Source: an uncultured Saprospiraceae bacterium (GTDB taxonomy: Bacteria > Bacteroidota > Bacteroidia > Chitinophagales > Saprospiraceae). Taken from it: a DNA stretch of 64,000 nucleotides. The stretch lies in NCBI GenBank assembly GCA_937951685.1, contig CALFBG010000061.1:1-64000 (forward strand), given 5' to 3'. A program made the translations under genes and the position numbers. Shown one piece after another: positions 11,401 to 17,189 of the stretch. How positions within the stretch are numbered: position 1 is the first letter of the stretch; the number at the start of each line of letters is the position of its first letter. Under the pieces are notes generated by a model, which saw only the letters and a list, made by a program, of their open reading frames with translations, ran no database searches and had not been told where the DNA came from.

Positions 11401-12655
11401 CGAGATAAAAGAACGTTAAAGCCGTATCGGGAATTCCATTTCCAGGATCGCCCTGTGGACCAAAGTTTCCTCCTACCGTTGGATTATAAAAAAGTCCCAA
11501 GGGATTCGCTCCCAGCAGGACAGTATCAAATTCTAAGATCGTTGGATCCCAAGCCATCGTATACGTAACACCAGTGATTGAATCGAAATCAGCTACGCTA
11601 AAATCAACACAGATTTCAGTACCTTCGTCAGCAGTTTCCGTCGAAGCAATAAAACTCACCGTTTCAATGCCCATTCCAGTTCCGGTTATATCTACTTTGC
11701 CGGGTACCGTTGTAATTGGGTAACAACCATCACATTGACTAGTGTCGGTCGCTAATAAGTTTTGTGGCATATTGGTAAAGCCAATCGGAGAAGTCGTCCC
11801 GCCGGCACCAACAAGCGTAAAGTATAGTTTAAATACATCTGCACCCGTAGGAATGGTTACGCCCCCACCATCAGAATCAAACCAAACCATTTCTAAGATT
11901 CCACTAGAAGCTGCATTAGCATTGAAGGATTGCTGTTCCAATTCCGGTACGTTAAATCCACCGACAGAATCAAAACTTAGAAGTGTTGATTCCCAAGTAT
12001 ACGTTCCTTGTAAGCTAATTAGTTCGGTAAAGCCCGTTGCACTAATCGTTACACATACGGATTCTCCCGTTTCGCCCGATTCCTCAGAGGCGGTAAGAGT
12101 TAGTCCGTTAGCGGGTGGAGGTGGTGTACCATTGATGATTACGTTTCCAGCTGTCCCGGAAAGGGCAGCACCTTCTCCCGAAGTGGTTGTAAAAGATAGT
12201 GGTGTTGGGTTGCCCGTTACGGCTACGGAAGTTGAAGCTCCTGGATTATCTTTCGCAATAAACCGGATCGTATAGATCACAGTATTATTAGCAACCGTCG
12301 TTGGAATCAATGCCGGATGATTATAAATCACCGTAATTTGTCCATCGACAACGCCCATATTACCAGCGTGCTTTGTCGTTCCAAAATGGGAAAACCAATT
12401 CAACCCGAATAAGTCAGTCGTGTTGAAAAAAGAAATGGTATCAAATTCTAATACCGAAGAATCCCAGTTAATGGAATGACCGAACGCCACATAGTTAACG
12501 TAGTCATCCATCGTAACGTCATATAAAATGACATCTCCAGGATCAGCGTTAACGGTAGCTGTAGGGGTAATGTTAAAGGTTGGTTGCGCGTAAGTAAATA
12601 CAGAACAAAGAAGCATCAACCCTAATGTTAGTAGGAAAGTTTTTACTTTACTCAT
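5411..12655 (-). CDS. giant cell-surface protein: four cohesin-like domains, SprB repeat array, type B T9SS sorting domain
   Basis: The 2414-residue product is predicted to be a surface adhesin or scaffold. A signal peptide ends near residue 24 (VFTYAQ). Four cohesin-like beta-sandwich domains follow at about 28-175, 183-325, 330-490 and 492-635; each has a W-D/E-S/T/P-x-x-L-x-F-D-like strand such as NWDSSVLEFDTI. From about 640 to 2315 there are about 21 SprB repeats plus one decayed copy, each 75-85 residues (CNGxCDGSI, GGTxPYxYxWxNG, YTVTVTDDNGC). The last 95 residues are a gliding-motility-associated type B sorting domain (DIITPNRDGKNDEF, EVYNRWGQLVY). SprB repeats occur in the mobile adhesin of F. 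johnsoniae, but no gliding genes are visible here. The gene lies 34 bases after the small cohesin gene and 32 bases before the SprF-like gene. The combination of cohesins with SprB repeats is unusual. Confidence 0.92.
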   Translation of the reverse strand: MSKVKTFLLTLGLMLLCSVFTYAQPTFNITPTATVNADPGDVILYDVTMDDYVNYVAFGHSINWDSSVLEFDTISFFNTTDLFGLNWFSHFGTTKHAGNMGVVDGQITVIYNHPALIPTTVANNTVIYTIRFIAKDNPGASTSVAVTGNPTPLSFTTTSGEGAALSGTAGNVIINGTPPPPANGLTLTASEESGETGESVCVTISATGFTELISLQGTYTWESTLLSFDSVGGFNVPELEQQSFNANAASSGILEMVWFDSDGGGVTIPTGADVFKLYFTLVGAGGTTSPIGFTNMPQNLLATDTSQCDGCYPITTVPGKVDITGTGMGIETVSFIASTETADEGTEICVDFSVADFDSITGVTYTMAWDPTILEFDTVLLGANPLGLFYNPTVGGNFGPQGDPGNGIPDTALTFFYLAPNPISGQSLANNTTIYSVCFNVIGSAGQVSPISFTDEPSDISANDVNSPPELNFDGQEGSVTVTGVFDGITLFTSCPEVNPDSTVCFDFMANNFINITGMTYSMQWDTNVMKFNTIDLGANPTLLFYDPNQQGGNIGIVGDSAITVFWLAQNPVNGQTLVDGTVIFSACFDVTGNVGDDGFFNITNVPTAIEVADINSPPAINFQTIGCDYTVQSPGGEGPLDIVSNTVTEVDCNGDNTGSIDITVVGGDMPYSYLWSNGATTQDIADLVADTYTVTVTDNSSATVTDTYTVTEPATALGATTAATGASCNGDCDGSIDLTVTGGTNPYSFLWSNGSTTEDVDNLCEGSYSVTVTDDNGCTTTATEAITEPLLLNTIAMGNDVSCNGVCDGSITLTVLGGTSPYTFVWDNGAGTDEDPTGLCPDTYNVTVTDDNGCTTTTSATIGSPTDITLGVTPTDASCAGVCNGSIDLNVSGGTSPYTFAWDNSAGTDEDPSDLCADTYTVTVTDDNGCTKVISATIDNGAGIDLSISPTDASCDGVCNGSINLTVNTGTAPYTYIWNNGAGTDEDPSDLCADSYSVTVTDDNGCTGTITGTIDNGAGIDLSIAPSDASCGAVCDGSINLTVNTGTAPYTYIWDNGAGTDEDPTNLCANTYTVTVTDDNGCMETITGIVGGGTGVTLSVNPTDASCDGVCDGSIDLTINGAMGMYTYLWSNGFTNEDPSDLCAANYTVTVTDQNGCTETITATVDQPDALGLVVLPIATSCNGVCDGSINLAVSGGTSPYTYAWDNGAGTDEDPNGLCAGVYNVTVTDDQGCEMVTTASVTEPMPILITGTVMNEMAGNDGSIDTDVSGGTSPYDYEWSAGQGTDADLTGLSAGTYTVTVTDDNGCTGTNSFTVGAASCPTIDQIDITNVTCNGDMDGAINVTIMNGIAPYTFLWTGGATTEDLTNLAAGNYTLTVTGDNGCAIVSSVITVGTPLALDLTVTGSNASCNGVCDGSLNLSATGGTAPYSFAWSNGAGTNQNPTGLCAGNYTVTVTDDNGCTETTSMMVTEPDVLGATIIGNDITCNGLTNGSIDLTVTGGTLPYNYDWNDNAYDGMEDPSGLAVGSYTVTITDDNGCTITSGVMISEPTAISIDFTPANLSCAGQCNGSIDLGASGGTGAYSYSWFNEDTNTQISINEDLANLCAGNYAVTVTDANGCTRSSGTINISEPSAIALTGNVVNASSANNDGSIDLTATGGTSPYSYAWEGPSGFTSVMEDLTNLALGNYCVTVTDDNGCTESTCFQVQIPFDVIQTVNNVSCFGGDDGSISLQIVGGNAPYEFEWDVQSSISSVVTGLTAGSYTVTVTDNLGLTITETYTVGQPTAMTLTNVNITNESGQGCNGAINISVAGGTLPYSFEWSHGPISQNVANLCKNDYSVTVTDNKGCILVSNDITIEPAPLIIAEINETDVNCNGGDDGEACISIFGGCEPYTFSLGAGNVINSLTGNVCFDELTAGDYTVTITDNGGLMTTQGFTIEEPDPIVITVDAVINNTDPTQTNCTGAINISVTGGVAPYSYVWSHGPISQDVSGLCHNNSPYNVVVTDANGCPAGSASIVVELGLVVDFDVMDVSCFGQDDGSIVTNVSGGSPAYVFTWTGPGFTSADQNISNLSPGTYAVTITDQGGNSFINDALVISAPSAALSISNNQITAPLVGNDGAIDITVTGGTPPYSYDWNNGATTQDIGGINGGSYTVVVTDSRACVTTETFILPSIEPFVVEISVDEVISCNGECDGELSAIPIGGTAPYTYLWSRGDINDAIFLVCAGNYTVTVTDANNRVGTVDFTLTEPDPIVVEFEADGARRYAKAIPIGGTAPFNYQWNNSGGTIGSELSNVPEGLYAVLVTDANGCTATGQVDLEDPVDCLEVRDIITPNRDGKNDEFIINCSNLYAENSLEVYNRWGQLVYRADSYDNSWIGKTLDGDDLPEGTYFYVFAYKDSSGANQQTKGHVTLLRR
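5710..10735 (-). repeat. in-frame tandem SprB repeat array
   Basis: About 21 coding units of roughly 225-255 bases follow each other. Neighbouring units share long stretches around the codons for CDGSI, YTYxWDNGAGTDEDP and VTVTDDNGC. Units 3-8 are the most alike (between about 9000 and 10300), which suggests recent expansion. Such arrays can change copy number by recombination and may be misassembled from short reads. Confidence 0.85.
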
Positions 12656-12689
12656 GAGTCCTTGGAATTTGGGATGTTGAGAATAAATT

Positions 12690-13487
12690 TTATCTCATTA
12701 ACATCATCTTTTTAATTAATAAATGTTTTGAGGTTTGAATAGAATAGAAATACGTACCCGTTGTTGGTAAGAAGTCAGGGGATATTGGTACCTGGTGCAA
12801 ACCTTTCTGATAATAGGCACTATGTGCGTATATTTCTTTTCCAGCTAAGTCGGTTATTTTTAAAGTTATATAATCAGCATTTTTTAGTTTAAATGGTATT
12901 TGCGTTACCTTATTGAAAGGATTGGGCTCATTCTGAAAAAGAACGAATTGTTCATTTTCCAACGACTGGGAAATAGCGGTAAGGTCATCAATCATAATGG
13001 AACCGTTCTCAGCGGTAACGTCGAGATTAATTACTTGGTAGTCAGCAGAAGCAGTGTCCAACATTCCGAATACGACACTGGTAGGTTCTTGCACAAATTC
13101 CAAAGGAGAACTTTCGCCTTTCTCACCAATCAATTCGAATCGAATCGTGAACATAGAATCATTGTCTGCTAAATTTATGCCAGATACGCTATTATCTATC
13201 CAAAGAAAAAACAATTTTCCATCTTCCGCCTGCGTCGTCCCAAAGGAAGCTGCGGATAATAAGGGTAGATTAAAATTCGTTGTTTCTACAAACTTAACAA
13301 CGTTGGGGTCCCACTGTATCGTAAATTGCGCAGCCACAATATAACTGAAGCCTTCTACACTAATGTCTACGTCAATGGTCTCTCCTTTTTTGCCAATTAG
13401 CTCAGGAGAAATTATGGTGAGTTGTGCCGATGAAGGCACAACAAACCACAATAGCAAAGCAAAATATAACAGTAAACCTTTAAACAT
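12690..13487 (-). CDS. small cohesin-domain T9SS type A cargo protein
   Basis: The open frame extends to 13538, but the Met at 13487 is preferred because it gives a compact signal peptide (MFKGLLLYFALLLWF, cleavage after PSSAQ) and a 265-residue product. One cohesin-like domain fills about residues 22-165 (GETIDVDISVEGF, QWDPNVVKF). A type A T9SS sorting domain covers the last 85-90 residues (NEPNPFNKVTQIPF, ending LIKKMMLMR). It is the first gene of a three-gene operon, 34 bases before the giant cohesin/SprB protein. In architecture it looks like a single cohesin of the giant protein with its own sorting signal. It may bind dockerin-bearing cargos such as those at 15-3788 and 22675-25608, but this is inference. 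The family is clear and the role unknown. Confidence 0.88.
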   Translation of the reverse strand: MFKGLLLYFALLLWFVVPSSAQLTIISPELIGKKGETIDVDISVEGFSYIVAAQFTIQWDPNVVKFVETTNFNLPLLSAASFGTTQAEDGKLFFLWIDNSVSGINLADNDSMFTIRFELIGEKGESSPLEFVQEPTSVVFGMLDTASADYQVINLDVTAENGSIMIDDLTAISQSLENEQFVLFQNEPNPFNKVTQIPFKLKNADYITLKITDLAGKEIYAHSAYYQKGLHQVPISPDFLPTTGTYFYSIQTSKHLLIKKMMLMR

Positions 13488-13538
13488 TTTTAACAATTGG
13501 TTAAGCGATGACTCTCTTACCGTTGACAAGTAAGTCAT

Positions 13539-14614
13539 TAAGATTATTAAGTTAATTCATTTGGGGGCAGTTAAGTTTGTCAACTCATCAACATGCTTTA
13601 CCGAAGTAAAGCGCATCATAAAGCAACCAACTTAATGCTTATCTCGAGGAAAAAATGGGGAATACGTCTAACGAAATTGACTCTCCTACCAATCGTACAA
13701 CGACGGTCAGGGTCTGATAGAGTAAAAGTTGAAAAGAAGTAAAGTTCACGTTCCTATATGAGATTATAATTTGTTAATATGATATATGTTCTGAATGCTA
13801 GTATTTTTATCAAGACCGAAGTCTACTTTCTCTGGTTAACTCATAGCAAAGTATCGCTAGACTAGCTCATCAATAGATAAAACTAAAATAGCAGCTTAGC
13901 ATCCCATGAAACTAAGCGAAAACATACGCCTGAAAAATAATAGTGAAATTGCCGATACCAGTGCATTGGAGTATAAACGTAGATTCACACTGGCTAGCAA
14001 ACGGACTACTCCAACGAAATTGAAATAGTGATAGATAAGATAAGAAAATAATTAGTGGTTCATGGGATATAGATTTAATTATTTCTTACCAAAATTATGT
14101 CAAGATTTTAATACAGAATCTTTACTCTGTAGTTTTTAAACTCTTTTTGATTGTTCTTATAAAACAAAGGTACACTATAAGTCATAGCTTTTTGTACCCC
14201 AAAAGTGGTATTTTTAATATTAAAAAGAAACAAATATTTGTCACTAAAATATCTTATTTTGAAAACCTTACTCAAGAGAAGTCCATAATGCGCTATTTAT
14301 TCCCTGTCACAAATCAAACAAAAAAACAATCTCATTTATACAATAAATTATATTTAAAAATCATACAACTATCGCATAATGCTAAAGAAAAAGGCGGCAA
14401 ATTAACGCCCCGCAAACTTAGTTAAGTAATCAATAAAGGCATGGAAATGGAGGAAAAACCTTGCACTAAAGTGCGCACGGAAGTTTCAATATGCAAAGCA
14501 ATGGTCCTAAACCAACTACATAAATCTTCCCAAAAATTATAAAATAGATGACTTCGAAGAAGCGCTAAAGTGCTTTTCAACAATCTATCTTTTTACAAAA
14601 AAGTCGACTATTTT
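13539..14614. other. 1.1-kb intergenic region with a possible pseudoknot
   Basis: No convincing gene is present. A 92-codon open frame on the plus strand (14147-14425) has composition typical of translated AT-rich noncoding DNA. The interval must hold the promoter of the cohesin/SprB/SprF operon. A possible H-type pseudoknot lies at 13958-14014, described separately. Small palindromes such as GCACTAAAGTGC occur near 14460. Confidence 0.45.
13958..14014. other. possible H-type pseudoknot in untranslated DNA
   Basis: Two perfect inverted repeats interlock in the order A-B-A'-B'. CCAGTG (13958-13963) matches CACTGG (13988-13993), and TTGGAGTA (13966-13973) matches TACTCCAA (14007-14014). In RNA from either strand this would give a pseudoknot with 6-bp and 8-bp stems. 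Chance is not excluded, and no known riboswitch was recognised. Confidence 0.25.
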
Positions 14615-15280
14615 CTAAATCAAACTATTATCGTAGGCCAGTTTGATCAAACCAGCCGTATTGCTTACGCCTAATTTTCGCATGATATTCTTACGGTGTA
14701 CACTGACGGTTTGGTCACTGATGTAGAGTTCTTTGGCAATTTGTTTATTACTCAACGCTTGCGTAATCAAGCGCAAAATCTCAATTTCTCTTTTTGTAAG
14801 GTTGAATTTCTTGATAAAGCGATCTTCAAAATGATCTTGCTCCTGTTTTTTCTCAGGACTGTCCATCATGCCATTAAGACTAACGCCTTTACCAAGATAA
14901 GTCTTACCATCAAGCACTTCGTCTATTCCTTTAATCAACTCTGGAATACCGACATTTTTAAGGATGTAACCATCTACACCAGATTTGAAGGTAGATTTTA
15001 CAATTTTGTGGTCGTCGTACATCGTCAAGGCGATAATCTTGAGCGCAGGAAATTGCTCTTTGATAATATTCAACATATCCAACCCATTGCCTTCCGGCAT
15101 ATTGAGGTCCAATAGTAGTAATTCTGCTGGAACTGTTTTTAACAACTCGAGCAAACTTTCTCCCGTATGGGCCGTTCCTACAATCCTGAAGTTACGACCT
15201 TCCGCTTCATTTAGAATAGTCTTGAGACCAAGGATGAATAAGTGATGATCGTCGGCTATAATTATTCTCGCGTTGTGCAT
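14615..15280 (-). CDS. NarL/LuxR-family two-component response regulator
   Basis: The 221-residue DNA-binding regulator has a receiver domain at residues 1-122 with the acidic pair near D10/D11, the phospho-accepting Asp near residue 58 (LLLLDLNMPEGNG), a switch Thr (IALTMYDD) and Lys (YILKNV). A LuxR-type helix-turn-helix occupies about 155-217 (LTKREIEILRLI, SNKQIAKELYIS, VSVHRKNIMRKLGV). Length and order match the NarL/FixJ group. No histidine kinase gene is next to it, so it is an orphan in this window and its signal and targets cannot be inferred. Gaps of over 650 bases upstream and 1 kb downstream suggest it is monocistronic. Confidence 0.95.
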   Translation of the reverse strand: MHNARIIIADDHHLFILGLKTILNEAEGRNFRIVGTAHTGESLLELLKTVPAELLLLDLNMPEGNGLDMLNIIKEQFPALKIIALTMYDDHKIVKSTFKSGVDGYILKNVGIPELIKGIDEVLDGKTYLGKGVSLNGMMDSPEKKQEQDHFEDRFIKKFNLTKREIEILRLITQALSNKQIAKELYISDQTVSVHRKNIMRKLGVSNTAGLIKLAYDNSLI

Positions 15281-15933
15281 AAATAATTTCTCGTTTTTGG
15301 GCTTAAGAAGACTTGTTGTTTATACAAGCTTCAACGTTAGTACGTGGAAGTTTTTTAAAAAATACTCGTTTGGTAGACGAGCGCTAAGTTTAACTTCCAT
15401 GCTTCTGGTTCGTTTCTTACCTAAGCAGTAAAATGGTAAATTTACCGTTTAAAACATGCTTTTTCCACCTCCAATAAATTGAGCGTGAAAACTTTAATTA
15501 TCATATTATGGAAAGCTCCTATCTCTAGCAGTACTGCAAAACCGATGCCAGTATCTAAAGTCACCAACCACTCAAAATCTATTTTTAAACAGTTTCATCA
15601 CTGCTCAAATCCTTAGCTAAGCAAAAGCTTAGCGCAGTTTTCGCAGCTTGATGCGGTTCAAAATCTAACACAATTTAAATGGTTATCCAATTTTGAACCT
15701 TACTCAGGTTGCAGTGTAGTCAATAATTAATGGAGTTTTAAACAAGTTTTTAAGGTGTCGATACTTGTGTGAGTACGCAAATATACAAAATCTAGGGCTT
15801 TTCTAAGCTTCCGAACTAGATTTGTTGCTCATCCAACAAATCTAATGGGCATCAATCGCTCTACAGCGGAGTAATTAATCATTACCCAACAGACGTTCAG
15901 AAAGCATTATTATCTTTAAAGTCGTTTTAAGAT
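15281..15933. other. intergenic region rich in hairpins
   Basis: This 650-base gap between the response regulator and glycosylasparaginase has no supported gene. It holds a palindromic repeat-element copy (about 15580-15705) and an 11-bp perfect hairpin at 15817-15844 (arms TAGATTTGTTG and CAACAAATCTA, 6-nt loop). The hairpin lacks a T-run on either side, so it is not a standard terminator. It may act as a 3'-end stabiliser for the upstream gene. Confidence 0.5.
15580..15705 (-). repeat. palindromic MITE-like element, copy B (inverted relative to copy A)
   Basis: Read on the minus strand, this segment matches the element at 16997-17163. They share TAAATTGTGTTAGATTTTGA, then a GAAAAC(C/T)GC block, a CTAAGC-TTTTGCTTAG hairpin and a TTTGAG block in the same order. 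Internal inverted repeats are GCTAAGC/GCTTAGC (15615-15632) and GGTTCAAAAT/ATTTTGAACC (15655-15699). The outer ends are less well conserved than in copy A, so the borders are approximate. Confidence 0.6.
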
Positions 15934-16935
15934 TTATCCTTTATAATAATCCGCATCAACCATTACTCCCTGTTTTCCATTTTGCAACAAAGCATAATTG
16001 AAGCCTGGATGAATACAATACGATCCGTATGCTCCTTCCTTATTAATGGCAATGTACCCGACTTGGATATCTTTGTATTTTTGTTTTTTAATAATCCGCA
16101 TTACGGCTTCTTTGCAAGCTTCGGCGGGTGTTCTACCCTGACGCATTAATTCCACCACTAGAAAAGAGCCCAAAGTTTTCAGTACGGCTTCTCCCATCCC
16201 CGTAGCGGTCGCGCCACCAACTTCATTATCCACAAAAAGCCCCGCGCCTAAAATTGGCGAATCGCCTACTCTACCGTGCATTTTGTACGCCAAGCCACTC
16301 GTCGTACAAGCTCCAGCAATATCTCCATGCTGATCCATCGCGAGTAAGCCAATCGTATCGTGATTTTCAACATTGATAATCGGTTTATATGCCGCTTCCT
16401 TTTTCCATTTTTCCCAAGCTGCTTTAGCGCCTGGTGTCAAAAGGTTTTCTTTTTCAAATCCATGATCTAAAGCAAATCGCAACGCACCTGCTCCCGCCAA
16501 AATAACGTGCGGCGTTTCGTCCATCACCTTACGAGCTACCGAAATGGGATGTTTAATATGTTGTAAAAAACAAACTGCTCCTCCGTTCCCCTTTTCGTCC
16601 ATAATGCAAGCATCCAAGGTTACCTTCCCGTCGCGATCGGGCAAGCCTCCATAACCAACAGACGTTACTTTGGGATCTGCTTCCACCAGTTTTACGCCTT
16701 GTTCCACCGCATCAATAGCGCGCCCTCCTTTACCAATAACTTGCCACGCAGCATCGTTCGCCACCAAACCATGATTCCAAGTAGAAATAACGAGCGCCTT
16801 GTCCATCCCCTTGGTAGTTGGTCTTTGGGTAGCACAAGTTTCGCTACTCGCAACAACCGTTGCGTTTACTCCTAAGAGTCCTAAAGAAAGCGTTCCCGCA
16901 ATCGAATCATTCAAAAATTTTCTTCTACTTGACAT
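15934..16935 (-). CDS. N4-(beta-N-acetylglucosaminyl)-L-asparaginase (glycosylasparaginase), Tat-type signal
   Basis: This Ntn-hydrolase cleaves the GlcNAc-Asn bond left after glycoprotein breakdown. The open frame reaches 16983, but the Met at 16935 is preferred because it opens with a twin-arginine signal (SSRRKFLND followed by a hydrophobic stretch), giving 333 residues. The self-processing, catalytic Thr is at residue 194 of this form in NHDTIGLLAMD. The substrate-pocket segments GRVGDSPILGAGLF and GGATATGMGE are present. It follows the GH92 mannosidase and FadH on the same strand, but a 170-base palindromic element separates it from GH92, so co-transcription is uncertain. With GH92 it would complete mannose removal and Asn release from N-glycans. 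The family is secure and the exact substrate is inferred. Confidence 0.93.
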   Translation of the reverse strand: MSSRRKFLNDSIAGTLSLGLLGVNATVVASSETCATQRPTTKGMDKALVISTWNHGLVANDAAWQVIGKGGRAIDAVEQGVKLVEADPKVTSVGYGGLPDRDGKVTLDACIMDEKGNGGAVCFLQHIKHPISVARKVMDETPHVILAGAGALRFALDHGFEKENLLTPGAKAAWEKWKKEAAYKPIINVENHDTIGLLAMDQHGDIAGACTTSGLAYKMHGRVGDSPILGAGLFVDNEVGGATATGMGEAVLKTLGSFLVVELMRQGRTPAEACKEAVMRIIKKQKYKDIQVGYIAINKEGAYGSYCIHPGFNYALLQNGKQGVMVDADYYKG

Positions 16936-16996
16936 GAGTTGTTGTATTAGTAGGTTAGGAATTGAAAGTAAGTAAAAGAGCATTATTAATTTTGCC

Positions 16997-17163
16997 TTAA
17001 GTACTAAGACAAAATTACTTTGCCATTAAATTGTGTTAGATTTTGATCAGTATTGAGGCACGAAAACCGCCCTAAGCCTTTGCTTAGGAAGGCTTTGAGT
17101 AACGAAGATACTGGTCAAAAGATAATGCAAGTTAATAAGTAATTTAATTTGTCTTAGTACTTA
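16997..17163 (+). repeat. palindromic MITE-like element, copy A
   Basis: Outer arms at 16997-17020 and 17137-17163 are inverted copies (TTAAGTACTAAGACAAA against TTGTCTTAGTACTTA, with a 3-base indel further in). A second nested inverted pair is TTTTGATCAGTAT/ATACTGGTCAAAA. A perfect 7-bp hairpin, CCTAAGC-CTTT-GCTTAGG, lies at the centre. The whole segment can fold into one long stem. It lies just upstream of glycosylasparaginase, and its left arm holds TAATTTTG on the minus strand (17010-17017), matching the TAnnTTTG promoter element. It might therefore supply a promoter, although no -33 TTG is seen at the usual spacing. Confidence 0.7.
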
Positions 17164-17189
17164 CTACTTAAAGTTATTTTATCTTAAGC

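Noticed and set aside
11742-12275. 177-codon plus-strand open frame inside the giant SprB gene
   Set aside because: It is antisense to the cohesin-like domains; the long frame comes from biased codon use of the real gene.
14147-14425. 92-codon plus-strand open frame in the 1.1-kb intergenic gap
   Set aside because: Composition is Lys/Ile/Asn/Ser-rich as expected from translated AT-rich noncoding DNA; there is no recognisable motif and no promoter or hydrophobic pattern.
14560-14580. AGCGC-TAAA-GTGCT as terminator of the response regulator
   Set aside because: The stem is only 5 bp and no T-run follows on the minus strand.
16936-16983. Upstream Met of glycosylasparaginase at 16983 as the true start
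   Set aside because: It would add 16 residues before a clear twin-arginine signal, hiding the signal peptide; the Met at 16935 fits better.
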